The notes: a model not told the origin generated them from the sequence alone. 64,000 nucleotides of DNA from Vreelandella subglaciescola (GCF_900142895.1 NZ_LT670847.1:310001-374000), one strand, 5' to 3'. Shown: positions 45,135-54,646, numbered from the stretch's first letter. Made by a program: numbers and translations.

Positions 45135-45782
45135 TCAATCGCTGGGCGTCAGGCGGTCGATACGGTACAGGGTTTCGACCTGATCAAGCCCTGAGACCGT
45201 GCAGTTGAGGTTTTTGACCAGACCGTCGCTGAGCCCGTAAACCCAGCCGTGTATGGTGACGTCGTCGCCGCGTTGCCAGGCGCGTTGCAAAATCTTGGTG
45301 CGGCTTAGGCTGTTGACCTGCGCTTTGACGTTGAGCTCGCACATCCGGTCGATCTGCTCGTTAAGCGGAAGGTGATCAAGCGAGTTGCGGTGGCGGTTGT
45401 ACAGCTCGCGTACCGAATGCAGCCAGAAATCCACCATGCCGCACTCGCCCCCCTGCACCGCCGCCTTGATCCCGCCGCAGCCGTAGTGGCCGACAATCAT
45501 GATGTGCTTGACCTTGAGCACATCGACCGCATATTGCACCACGGAGAGCGCGTTCATATCGGTATGGTTCAACAGGTTGGCGACGTTACGGTGGACAAAT
45601 ACCTCGCCCGGCGGCAGGGCAATGATCTGGTTGGCCGGCACGCGGCTGTCCGAGCAGCCGATCCATAGGTAATCGGGGTTTTGCTGCCGCGATAGCCGCG
45701 CAAAGTAGTCCGGGTCGTCCTGGCAGATTTTCTCGGCCCATTCGCGGTTATTGTCCAGGAGGTGGTTCAGCGAGTCTGACAT
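45135..45782 (-). CDS. can: Beta-class carbonic anhydrase
   Basis: 215 residues from ATG 45782 (MSDSLNHLLDNNREWAEKI), close to E. coli Can (220). Zinc ligands in WIGCSDSRVP and GHYGCGGIKAA (Cys, Asp, His, Cys). It interconverts CO2 and bicarbonate and supplies bicarbonate for carboxylases at low CO2. The longer frame upstream is not typical of the family. It is divergent from the glutathione reductase gene. Confidence 0.95.
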   Translation of the reverse strand: MSDSLNHLLDNNREWAEKICQDDPDYFARLSRQQNPDYLWIGCSDSRVPANQIIALPPGEVFVHRNVANLLNHTDMNALSVVQYAVDVLKVKHIMIVGHYGCGGIKAAVQGGECGMVDFWLHSVRELYNRHRNSLDHLPLNEQIDRMCELNVKAQVNSLSRTKILQRAWQRGDDVTIHGWVYGLSDGLVKNLNCTVSGLDQVETLYRIDRLTPSD

Positions 45783-45902
45783 TGGCTTTCTCTGGCAATG
45801 GCTGGAATAAAAAAGGGTACGTGTAAGGATGCGCAGCAGGGTAAAACGAGAGCTATATGAAACGCTAACGGGGTAAACCAGTGACGGCACCGGCAGACGC
45901 TG

Positions 45903-45930
45903 CTAGCGTGGCGAACCTAGCGTGGTAAAC
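45903..45930. repeat. 14-bp tandem duplication before gor
   Basis: CTAGCGTGGCGAAC (45903-45916) is followed directly by CTAGCGTGGTAAAC (45917-45930), two mismatches. It lies about 40 bp upstream of the gor start in the 186-bp divergent gap, where it could affect promoter spacing. Confidence 0.8.
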
Positions 45931-45968
45931 AACATGGCGCCGCTGACACAATCGTACAGGAGCATATA

Positions 45969-47351
45969 ATGGCAGACGCAGCATCCTATGAGTATGACCT
46001 TTTTGTTATCGGCGCGGGTTCAGGCGGCGTGCGTGCGGCGCGTACGGCTGCGGCAGAAGGCGCGCGCGTGGGTATCGCCGAAGACCGCTATCTGGGTGGC
46101 ACCTGCGTTAACGTGGGCTGCGTACCGAAAAAACTCTATTCCTATGCGGCACATTTTCACGATAGCTTTGACGATGCGGCAGGGTTTGGCTGGGAGCTTG
46201 CCGCACCCGCCACGTTCAACTGGGTAACGCTCAGGGAGAACAAGAAAGGCGAAATCAAGCGTCTCAACGGTATTTATCAGCGCCTGCTTGAAGGCGCCGG
46301 CGTAACGCTGTTCAACGCCCGCGCCACGGTGATGGACGAGCACACCGTTATGCTCCGCAGCGACCAGGGCGAGCAACGCATCAGCGCAGCCAAAATTCTG
46401 GTGGCCACCGGCGGCTGGCCGTGGGTGCCTGATTTTCCCGGCTGTGAATATGCCATTGATTCCAATCAGGTATTTGATCTGGAAACGTTTCCCGAGCGTT
46501 TCTTGGTGCTCGGCGGCGGCTATATTGCCGTGGAGTTTGCCAGTATTTTCAACGGGCTGGGCAGCGAGACCCATCTGATCTATCGGCAGGATCTGTTTCT
46601 GCGCGGCTTTGATCACGAAGTCCGCGAGTTCACCCGGGATGAAATGGCGCGCAAAGGCGTTAACCTGCACTTTAACGCCAATATCGTGCAAATCGAGAAG
46701 GGCGCTAACGGCTATCGCGTGACGCTGACCGACGGCGAAGTGCTTGAGGTGGATGCCGTGCTTGCCGCGACCGGCCGCCACGCCAATATTCAGGGGCTCG
46801 GACTGGATACGCTGGGCATTATTCCCGACGCTCAGGGCAAGATTCCGGTCAATGAGCGTTTTGAAACCGCCGTGCCGTCAGTGCTTGCGCTGGGTGATGT
46901 GATTGAAGGCCCGGAACTGACGCCGGTAGCGCTGGCAGAAGCCATGCAGCTGGTGGACACCCACTTCAAACAGCAAAGCCCGCCGCCGCTTGATTACGAC
47001 ACGATTCCCACCGCGGTGTTCTGTCATCCCAATATTTCGACCGTGGGGCTGACAGAAGAAGAGGCACGCGAGCGTAACGGCGACATTCGCGTGTACCGCA
47101 CCGATTTTCGCGCCATGCAGCATACGCTTTCCGGCAGCCAGGAGCGCACGCTGATGAAGCTGTTGGTGGATGATGCTACCGACGTGGTGATTGGTGCCCA
47201 TATGGTGGGCGAAGACGCCGGCGAGCTGATCCAGGGTGTTGCCATTGCCGTGCGTGCGGGGCTCAAAAAAGCTGATTTCGACCGTACTATCGGCATTCAT
47301 CCGACCGGGGCGGAAGAATTCGTCACCCTGCGCACGCTTAGCCGGCGCTGA
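45969..47351 (+). CDS. gor: Glutathione-disulfide reductase
   Basis: 460 residues. FAD-binding GAGSGGVRAARTAA, redox-active disulfide GGTCVNVGCVPKKLYSYA, NADPH-binding GGGYIAVEFASIFNGLG, and the C-terminal HPTGAEEFVTLR with the catalytic His-Glu pair. The GCVPKK form and lack of a lipoamide-dehydrogenase-like C-terminus favour glutathione reductase over related flavoproteins. Start ATG 45969 follows CAGGAGC. The ectoine operon follows after 131 bp with its own promoter. Confidence 0.92.
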   Translation: MADAASYEYDLFVIGAGSGGVRAARTAAAEGARVGIAEDRYLGGTCVNVGCVPKKLYSYAAHFHDSFDDAAGFGWELAAPATFNWVTLRENKKGEIKRLNGIYQRLLEGAGVTLFNARATVMDEHTVMLRSDQGEQRISAAKILVATGGWPWVPDFPGCEYAIDSNQVFDLETFPERFLVLGGGYIAVEFASIFNGLGSETHLIYRQDLFLRGFDHEVREFTRDEMARKGVNLHFNANIVQIEKGANGYRVTLTDGEVLEVDAVLAATGRHANIQGLGLDTLGIIPDAQGKIPVNERFETAVPSVLALGDVIEGPELTPVALAEAMQLVDTHFKQQSPPPLDYDTIPTAVFCHPNISTVGLTEEEARERNGDIRVYRTDFRAMQHTLSGSQERTLMKLLVDDATDVVIGAHMVGEDAGELIQGVAIAVRAGLKKADFDRTIGIHPTGAEEFVTLRTLSRR

Positions 47352-47422
47352 TGTTCCACAACGCTTCACATGGCTACTATAAAAAATAATTATAGAAACA
47401 GGCATAGTGAATAATAGGCTTT

Positions 47423-47457
47423 TTGAATTCGACTCGGGCTGATGTTATTATCAGCCC
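47423..47457 (+). promoter_or_regulatory. Predicted ectA promoter with an inverted repeat over the -10
   Basis: TTGAAT (47423-47428) and TATTAT (47446-47451) are 17 bp apart, a good sigma-70-like promoter 31 bp upstream of the ectA ATG. Perfect 8-bp arms GGGCTGAT (47436-47443) and ATCAGCCC (47450-47457) flank GTTATT (actually TTATTA read from 47444), so the dyad straddles the -10. This would suit a repressor site or a 5' hairpin at the transcript start. Confidence 0.6.
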
Positions 47458-47482
47458 AACATCGCAACAGCGAAGCACGCAC

Positions 47483-48061
47483 ATGAACAGACCAATACAG
47501 CCGTTTACACCATCCGCAGACCTTGTCCGGCCGACCGTTGCCGATGCCGTGGTAGGGCGTGCGGAAACGCCGCTGTTTATCCGCAAGCCCAACGCCGAAG
47601 ACGGTTGGGGCATCTACGAACTGATCAAATCCTGCCCGCCGCTGGACGTTAACTCCGGCTATGCCTATCTTTTGCTTGCTACCCAGTTTCGCGATACCTG
47701 CGCGGTAGCGCTCAATGAAGAGGGTGAAGTGGTGGGCTTCGTTTCGGGCTACGTCAAGGACAACGCGCCGGATACGTATTTTCTCTGGCAGATTGCCGTG
47801 GGTGAAAAGGCCCGCGGAACGGGGCTCGCCCGTCGTCTGGTAGAGGCCGTCATGACGCGTCCGGAACTTAATAACGTGCATCATCTCGAAACCACTATCA
47901 CCCCGGATAACATGGCATCCTGGGGGCTGTTCCGGCGCTTGGCCGCACGTTGGCATGCGCCGCTCAACAGTCGTGAATATTTCTCGACGGAACAGCTGGG
48001 AGGTGAGCACGATCCGGAAAATCTGGTGCGTATCGGGCCTTTTCAGACGAGTGCTATATAG
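47483..48061 (+). CDS. ectA: L-2,4-diaminobutyrate N-gamma-acetyltransferase EctA
   Basis: 192 residues, GNAT fold; second step of ectoine synthesis, acetylating diaminobutyrate with acetyl-CoA. Recognised by FIRKPNAEDGWGIYELIKSCPPLDVNS and the acetyl-CoA loop EKARGTGLARRLVEAVM; the C-terminus EHDPENLVRIGPFQT is as in Halomonas EctA. I chose ATG 47483 (MNRPIQPFTPSADL); an open frame begins 60 bp upstream inside the promoter and is not credible. ectB follows after 113 bp. Confidence 0.97.
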   Translation: MNRPIQPFTPSADLVRPTVADAVVGRAETPLFIRKPNAEDGWGIYELIKSCPPLDVNSGYAYLLLATQFRDTCAVALNEEGEVVGFVSGYVKDNAPDTYFLWQIAVGEKARGTGLARRLVEAVMTRPELNNVHHLETTITPDNMASWGLFRRLAARWHAPLNSREYFSTEQLGGEHDPENLVRIGPFQTSAI

Positions 48062-48150
48062 CAATATTTAATGGCACTCGGTAAATCGCTTCATTTAACC
48101 TTTCAAGGCGCCAGGTTTCATCGCGCTTAGCTTTGTTTATTTGCTTGTAA

Positions 48151-49458
<1,308 letters not shown>

Positions 49459-49518
49459 CGCTCAGCGTTTGTCTGGCGTTAAAATGCTGATAGCATTAGC
49501 ACGTTAACTAAATCGTCA

Positions 49519-49544
49519 GCGGCTCGATCTCGGGCCGCGTTTTT
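49519..49544 (+). terminator. Terminator-like hairpin between ectB and ectC
   Basis: GCGGCTC (49519-49525) pairs with GGGCCGC (49532-49538), including one G-T pair, around a 6-nt loop and is followed by GTTTTT. It lies just before the ectC ribosome-binding site CAGGAGC. A smaller hairpin AATGCT/AGCATT (49483-49497) precedes it. Partial termination here would set the ratio of ectC to ectAB messages. Confidence 0.6.
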
Positions 49545-49557
49545 CCAGGAGCTTTTC

Positions 49558-49950
49558 ATGATCGTTCGCAACCTTGAAGAAGCACGCAAAACCGACCGCA
49601 AAGTCACCGCAGCCAACGGCAACTGGGACAGCACGCGCCTGTCACTGGCCGACGACGGCGGCAACTGTTCTTTCCATATCACACGGATTTTTGAGGGCAC
49701 CGAGACTCATATCCACTACAAGAACCACTTTGAAGCGGTTTACTGCATCGAAGGCGAGGGTGAAGTCGAGACGCTGGCCGATGGCAAAATCTGGCCGATC
49801 AAGCCGGGTGATATCTACATCCTGGATAAGCACGACGACCACCTGCTGCGTGCTTCCAAGACCATGCACCTGGCCTGCGTGTTCACGCCGGGGCTGACGG
49901 GCCATGAGAATCATCGCGCAGATGGCTCCTACGCGGCGCCCGGCGAGTAA
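49558..49950 (+). CDS. ectC: L-ectoine synthase EctC
   Basis: 130 residues, cupin fold; cyclises N-gamma-acetyldiaminobutyrate to ectoine, an osmolyte. Iron-binding and active-site residues lie in [14 protein letters not shown] and [15 protein letters not shown]. Length is typical (about 129-137). It is the last gene of the ectABC operon, ended by a hairpin. No ectoine hydroxylase (ectD) and no specialised aspartokinase follow it here. Confidence 0.97.
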   Translation: MIVRNLEEARKTDRKVTAANGNWDSTRLSLADDGGNCSFHITRIFEGTETHIHYKNHFEAVYCIEGEGEVETLADGKIWPIKPGDIYILDKHDDHLLRASKTMHLACVFTPGLTGHENHRADGSYAAPGE

Positions 49951-49978
49951 GGCATCAGCCACTCGCTGACAGATTGCC

Positions 49979-50004
49979 AAAGCCTCGCTGAAAAGCGGGG
50001 CTTT
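49979..50004 (+). terminator. Terminator after ectC
   Basis: An 11-bp stem AAAGCCTCGCT/AGCGGGGCTTT with one T-G pair closes a GAAA tetraloop. The following T-tract is short and interrupted (GGCGTTTCT). Confidence 0.75.
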
Positions 50005-50056
50005 GGCGTTTCTGGATGAAGGTGTATCACCTTTGACGCCGCTACGCACTAGTTCG

Positions 50057-50072
50057 CATAATATATATTATG
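50057..50072. repeat. 16-bp AT palindrome in the ectC to hydrolase gap
   Basis: CATAATATATATTATG is a perfect palindrome in a strikingly AT-rich patch of the 203-bp convergent gap 49951-50153. It looks like a regulator site or promoter core, but no gene follows it on the plus strand that I can support. The rest of the gap holds only the ectC terminator. Confidence 0.7.
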
Positions 50073-50153
50073 TTAAATTCAGGGTGCCAAGAATGCTGAT
50101 GCGAGATGATATGCAGGACGCGGCCACGTCGCTACCCAGCTCGGCCGCCCCCT

Positions 50154-52196
50154 CTAAACCAGATCACGCGGGATCTCTTCATCCCAGGTCTTGGAAAATA
50201 TACGACTGTTCCCTTCATAGGCATCCAGAGTCGCCCTCAGCCGAAAGTTCTCGGCGTCGGCCGTCATCAACGTGCGTGCTATGGTATGCACTTCCCAATC
50301 ACCACGCCTGAAGGTGCGTCTCCATTCGGTCCAGCCGCTCAGGCTGTCGTAGTTGTCATAGGAATAGCTATAGCGCTCGACCACCTTAGCCGTGATGGTG
50401 AGATCGATATCGTCGAGGCGATAGCTGCCCTCATCGTTGATGACCTCAAGGATATTATTATCGCTGCCCATGTCGCGAATCACTCGCCATTCTTCCTGGC
50501 TGGGCTGGATGAGGGTCCGCGCCAACGGCGGTGCCCCTTCGGGTTCGCCGAAGGCATTCAATGACGCCTCTTCCCGGGGTTGTGGCTGGCGACAAGGGAG
50601 CAGCAAACAGCTGGCAGCGGGGTTAATCGTCAGTTTGACTGGCTTCGGGGACGGCCAGGCCAAGGGCCAGTAACTGGTGGACAGCGACAGACGAATGGCA
50701 TGACCCGCGGCAAATTGCTGAGCGATGTGCTTGAGCTTGATGCGTACACGATAGCGCTTGCCCGGCATCAGCGGCTCGGGAAACTCGTCGCTGTCACGAT
50801 GCGTCAGGTTGAGCAACCCGTAGGAGACGCGCGTTGCCTTGTCATCCATGGCGATGTCGGACAGGCGTAGTGCCACCATCGCTATCGGTTGATCGGCTTC
50901 AATATCGAGCTCGACCTCGGGCTGGCCGCAAATCTCCATGGCCTCTTCCAGCCGGGATGTCTGAAAGATGAGCGATCCACCGTCCTCGTCACGCTGGTCA
51001 TGAGGCAGATCCGGCGGCGCATTATAAGAGCACCACTTGCCGGCATACAGGCCCACGGAGAGCGGAGAACGAATCGTTAGCGGCACGTCATCGGCGGGTG
51101 CCAGGGGCGGTGAGTCAGTGGCTTCGGGCAACAGGCCATGACCACTGGTCAGACGAAACGTCTGCTGGATGATGCGCGGCGATGGCCAGCTCGGCTCGCT
51201 GACCCAGCGGCCCGGGCGTGTGTCATAACGTGCCGAGGGTGGCACTGAATCCTGCATCCAGACCCGTAGCATCGGTTCATCCATAATGCCGGTCTCTTCG
51301 CCCTTCAGCCACTGATCCCACCAGCGCAATGACTCCTGTAGAAAGCCGATGGCCGGCCCCGGCACGCCAAGGTGCGGATACTTGTGTGCCCAGGGGCCAA
51401 CCAGCCCCTTGCGCGGCACCTCGAGCCCGGCAAGCAGGTGGAAGACGGCGTTGCAGTAGCCATCGGCCCATCCGCTGATGGCATACACCGGGCACTGGAT
51501 GCGTGAGAAGTCTTCACACACCGAGCCATGCTTCCAATACTCGTCGCGGCGCTGATGCTCAAGCCATTTGGCCAGCCACAGACCACTCCCCTCGAGCCGC
51601 TCGAACCACATGTCGCGCCAGCGCTCGCCCACCAGCGCCGGGTCCGGCGGAGAGGCGTTGCCATCGAACATGGTCGATGCCCAGGACAGGTTGTCGCCGA
51701 GCAGGCAGCCGCCCATATGGTGGATGTCGTCGGCATAGCGATCATCCGTGGAACACAGGGTAATCACCGCCTTTAGCTCCGGCGGCTGGAGCGCGGCGAT
51801 CTGCAAGCCATTAAAGCCGCCCCAGGAGATACCCACCATGCCGACACTGCCGGTACACCAGGGCTGCTCGCCCAGCCAGCGCAGCACTTCGACGCCATCT
51901 TCCAGCTCCTGCGGCAGGTATTCGTCCGTCAGCACCCCATCTGACTCACCGCTGCCGCGCAGGTCGACGCGCACACCGGCATAGCCGTGACCCGCCCAGT
52001 AGGGATGCATCTGAGCATCGCGCACGGCCGTGAGATCGCGTTTACGGTAAGGCAAGTATTCAAGAATCGCCGGTACCGGATGGTGTTCCGCATCCACCGG
52101 TCGCCAGATGCGTACGCCCAAGCGGCAGCCATCCGTCAAGGTGATCCAGGTTTCTTCCTCCTGAATTTGGCAAGGAAAGTCGCTGACGATATGCAT
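50154..52196 (-). CDS. CocE/NonD-family serine hydrolase (X-Pro dipeptidyl-peptidase-like)
   Basis: 680 residues. The N-terminal alpha/beta-hydrolase domain has nucleophile Ser124 in GISWGGFNG, probable Asp245 (SGWADGYCNAV) and His271 (GPWAHKYPH). The C-terminal half is a jelly-roll domain typical of PepX C-terminal or CocE enzymes (RYRVRIKLKHIAQQFAAGHAIRLSLSTSYWP). Such enzymes cleave esters or amides, including X-Pro peptides, beta-lactams and cocaine. No signal peptide, so cytoplasmic. It follows the ATP-grasp gene by 23 bp with AGGAGGT as ribosome-binding site; the two form an operon. Substrate unknown. Confidence 0.8.
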   Translation of the reverse strand: MHIVSDFPCQIQEEETWITLTDGCRLGVRIWRPVDAEHHPVPAILEYLPYRKRDLTAVRDAQMHPYWAGHGYAGVRVDLRGSGESDGVLTDEYLPQELEDGVEVLRWLGEQPWCTGSVGMVGISWGGFNGLQIAALQPPELKAVITLCSTDDRYADDIHHMGGCLLGDNLSWASTMFDGNASPPDPALVGERWRDMWFERLEGSGLWLAKWLEHQRRDEYWKHGSVCEDFSRIQCPVYAISGWADGYCNAVFHLLAGLEVPRKGLVGPWAHKYPHLGVPGPAIGFLQESLRWWDQWLKGEETGIMDEPMLRVWMQDSVPPSARYDTRPGRWVSEPSWPSPRIIQQTFRLTSGHGLLPEATDSPPLAPADDVPLTIRSPLSVGLYAGKWCSYNAPPDLPHDQRDEDGGSLIFQTSRLEEAMEICGQPEVELDIEADQPIAMVALRLSDIAMDDKATRVSYGLLNLTHRDSDEFPEPLMPGKRYRVRIKLKHIAQQFAAGHAIRLSLSTSYWPLAWPSPKPVKLTINPAASCLLLPCRQPQPREEASLNAFGEPEGAPPLARTLIQPSQEEWRVIRDMGSDNNILEVINDEGSYRLDDIDLTITAKVVERYSYSYDNYDSLSGWTEWRRTFRRGDWEVHTIARTLMTADAENFRLRATLDAYEGNSRIFSKTWDEEIPRDLV

Positions 52197-52219
52197 GGTT
52201 CGCTACCTCCTGGTGTTTC

Positions 52220-53521
52220 CTACCCGACGACATCCTCAAACTCGAAGAGCAGCTTATCGGCCAGACGCCGATAATTGTCCTCGAGCGCCTCGTCGCTGTC
52301 CGCCCCCATCCAGATATACGCCAGCGCAAAACTGTAGCTATCCTGCTCCAGCAACGCGGAGAGTTTCGAACCGACCTCGACCTGCAAAGCGATAAGGGTC
52401 CCCGGGAATTCTTGCTGCAAGGCCGCGATTTCCTCTTCACTGGGTACCCGGGTGACCACGGCATCGACGAAGAACACTCGATAGAAAAACTTGCCCGCCA
52501 CTTCGAACTCGCCATGGCGCGATGGCATATCCGGTAGTTTTCCCAGCACCAGGTCAACCGTCACCTGTTGGTTACTGACCCCGTCGACCTTCTCAAACAG
52601 ATCACAGTGCGACTGGGAGATACGGGTATTGATCTCCAGCAACCAGATGCGGTTTTGTACCTCATCCCAGAAATACTCGACGTTGAACGCTGCATTGTCG
52701 TAGCCAATGTGAGTCATGATGGTATCGGTCAGCTCGCGCATCTTGTCCTGGATGTACTCTGGCAAACGCGAGGGGTAACGGTAATAAAAGAAGCTCAAGA
52801 CATGCGGATAGCGAATGGAATCGACAATGCCGTAGGGTACGACCTTACCCTGATAGACATAGCCCTCGACGGTACACTGCCAGCCGCCAATGATCTCCTC
52901 GGCCATGCAATAACCGCCGTCCACGTCACGCACTGTCTGAGGCAGATTGGCCTGATCGAGCACATAGTTGAATGGCTCGGAAATCAGCCCGATATCCTCG
53001 CGTAAGCGCTTCACCGCGGCCGTAAAATCCTCGGGATTGTCGATGCGAAAGCCCAGCCGTGAGCCGGAGGACTTGATCGGCTTAATGAAAAAGGGAAAGT
53101 ACAGACCCCCTTCCCCAATACGCGACAGCGCCCTGTCATCGAAGGGATCAAAGGCGGTAAAACGCGGGATGTAGTTGCCGATCACCTCACGCTGGGCCAG
53201 GCGGCTCCAATACTTGTGCTCGCATTTGAGCAGACTTTCGAGGCTCGTGGTACGGGTGCCAAAGCGCTCGCACAAGAGCGGCAACATGGTCGAGACAGGG
53301 AAGTCCATATAGCCCGCGATGGCATCGACAGGCCCCTCGAATGCCCGTAGTTGAGCCTCTGCGCGACTGAGCATGTCCTCGATAGGGAAAAAATCGGTCT
53401 CGTAGACCTCCTCTGGTTCGATGACACCGTGAAAGCGATAGTTCCTGGCGCCACGCAGCTGCTCGAGCCGCTCACGGTTGAAGCTATTAAGCCCCACGAC
53501 GAAGATATTGCGATGATCCAT
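52220..53521 (-). CDS. ATP-grasp carboxylate-amine ligase of unknown substrate
   Basis: 433 residues from ATG 53521 (MDHRNIFVVGLNSFN), preceded by GAGAGGAC. An N-terminal pre-ATP-grasp domain (1-100) is followed by the ATP-grasp fold: FFIKPIKSSGSRLGF (143-159), CMAEEIIGGWQCTVEG (205-220) and the Mg-binding residues Glu282 (NVEYFW), Glu296 and Asn298 (LLEINTRIS). Such enzymes join a carboxylate to an amine or thiol through an acyl-phosphate. I cannot identify the product. The downstream partner is a hydrolase, so the pair may make and break the same amide or peptide. Confidence 0.75.
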   Translation of the reverse strand: MDHRNIFVVGLNSFNRERLEQLRGARNYRFHGVIEPEEVYETDFFPIEDMLSRAEAQLRAFEGPVDAIAGYMDFPVSTMLPLLCERFGTRTTSLESLLKCEHKYWSRLAQREVIGNYIPRFTAFDPFDDRALSRIGEGGLYFPFFIKPIKSSGSRLGFRIDNPEDFTAAVKRLREDIGLISEPFNYVLDQANLPQTVRDVDGGYCMAEEIIGGWQCTVEGYVYQGKVVPYGIVDSIRYPHVLSFFYYRYPSRLPEYIQDKMRELTDTIMTHIGYDNAAFNVEYFWDEVQNRIWLLEINTRISQSHCDLFEKVDGVSNQQVTVDLVLGKLPDMPSRHGEFEVAGKFFYRVFFVDAVVTRVPSEEEIAALQQEFPGTLIALQVEVGSKLSALLEQDSYSFALAYIWMGADSDEALEDNYRRLADKLLFEFEDVVG

Positions 53522-53758
53522 GGTGTCCTCTCTGGCGCTCTTGTGTGCGTCAAGCGCTTGCCGTCCAACTTGTGGTCTCATGCGCTGCCCCGCCGAATGC
53601 GTCAGAAACCCGTTTATTGCATAAAGCATAGACCCTTATCGCCGCGCGGATGTGGTCTTTGAGTGCAAAACGATGGACCCCCAGGCCAGCACCGATGGAC
53701 AACCCTACCGTCTTGTCCTTATCATCCCTCTTCCCTACGGCTTAAGGATACGTTCACT
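53522..53758. promoter_or_regulatory. Divergent gap between the ATP-grasp/hydrolase pair and the retropepsin module
   Basis: A 237-bp region without a gene that must contain the promoters of both operons. A 20-bp AT-rich stretch lies near 53615-53640 (GTTTATTGCATAAAGCATAG, which contains the candidate -10 TAAAGC only weakly). AAGGATA at 53744-53750 is the ribosome-binding site of the lipoprotein gene. No convincing operator was seen. Confidence 0.35.
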
Positions 53759-54598
53759 ATGCGCTACGGTTTTGTTGGGCTGGCAGCGGCGTTGTCACTC
53801 ACGCTTGCCGGCTGCTCTTTGATGCAGCCTGAAACGCCAGCGCCTTCCCCGTTAACCGGGCCGGCCTTTGACGCGCGCATTGATGAGTTGGAAAGCCGCC
53901 TCTCCCAGCAGTGTGATTCTTCCGAGGCGCTGCGCAGCCAGCTTGATTATCAGCAAAACCTGACGGCCGATGTGCGCGAAGTCGGCGGCCTTTTGCGGCA
54001 TCTGCGCGGTGATGTGGCCACGCTCAAGACCAGCCGCGACAGCGAACCCGCCGTGGTGAACAAGGCCTGCAAGGCCGACGACCTGTTAAGCACCAAAACG
54101 CTGGTGGGCCGTAGCGAATGGGTAGGACTGCCCAAGCTTGAGACCTACCTGAAAGCGCGCATTGATTCCGGCGCCAAAACCTCATCGCTTTCCGCCGGCG
54201 AGATTACGACGTTCGAGCGTGACGGCGACGACTGGGTACGCTTCAAGCTGGCGCTGAAGGATGATGACGAGGTGGTTGAGGCCAGGCGTGATGAATGGAT
54301 CGAGGCCCCCATAGAGCGCAAGGTGCGTATTATTCAGGCCTCCGGTGAAGAGTCTCGCCCGGTCATCTCTCTGCTCATGACGCTGGGCCCGATTCGTCAA
54401 AACGTCGAGTTTACCCTCAACGACCGTTCGCATCTGGACTATCCGGTGCTGCTGGGACGGCGATTCCTGCTTGATATAGCGCTGGTCGATGTAGCCCAGC
54501 GCTACGTTCACGAGCGCCCTTCTTTTTCCACTGCTGAGTCTGACGGTCAAGCCAACGCCGAGTCTGATAACCAGGCCGGTGACGAAGACGACGAGTAA
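53759..54598 (+). CDS. Retropepsin-like (RimB/ATP-dependent zinc protease family) lipoprotein
   Basis: 279 residues from ATG 53759. A lipoprotein signal (LSLTLAGCS, Cys19), a short coiled coil (about 38-90), then the protease-like domain (about 115-245) with ARIDSGAKTSSLSA carrying the Asp136 of a retropepsin-type DSGA motif, and an acidic tail. Domain databases name this family putative ATP-dependent zinc protease, although the DSGA motif points to an aspartic-protease fold. It is the first gene of a three-gene module with a membrane transglutaminase-like protein and a glutamate-ligase-like ATP-grasp protein. Confidence 0.8.
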   Translation: MRYGFVGLAAALSLTLAGCSLMQPETPAPSPLTGPAFDARIDELESRLSQQCDSSEALRSQLDYQQNLTADVREVGGLLRHLRGDVATLKTSRDSEPAVVNKACKADDLLSTKTLVGRSEWVGLPKLETYLKARIDSGAKTSSLSAGEITTFERDGDDWVRFKLALKDDDEVVEARRDEWIEAPIERKVRIIQASGEESRPVISLLMTLGPIRQNVEFTLNDRSHLDYPVLLGRRFLLDIALVDVAQRYVHERPSFSTAESDGQANAESDNQAGDEDDE

Positions 54599-54646
54599 CG
54601 CCCGGCGCGGCATTGCCGCCGGATTTAATCAACAAGGATTTTTTGC

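Noticed and set aside
46020..46781. Long minus-strand open frame inside gor
   Set aside because: Antisense to a well-supported flavoprotein gene; typical GC-rich shadow frame.
47423..47482. Upstream start of ectA giving 20 extra residues
   Set aside because: The extra codons lie over the predicted promoter, and EctA proteins begin at the later ATG.
49470..49500. Possible sigma-54 promoter upstream of ectC (TGGC...TGC)
   Set aside because: A TGGC and a TGC element occur, but GG and GC are one base too close for the strict sigma-54 spacing, so I do not call it.
50003..50311. 102-codon open frame over the ectC to hydrolase gap
   Set aside because: It runs antisense into the hydrolase gene, lacks a credible ribosome-binding site and has no protein-like features.
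53663..53758. Upstream start for the retropepsin-like lipoprotein
   Set aside because: The frame is open 32 codons further, but it lacks a signal peptide there; the lipobox fits the ATG at 53759.
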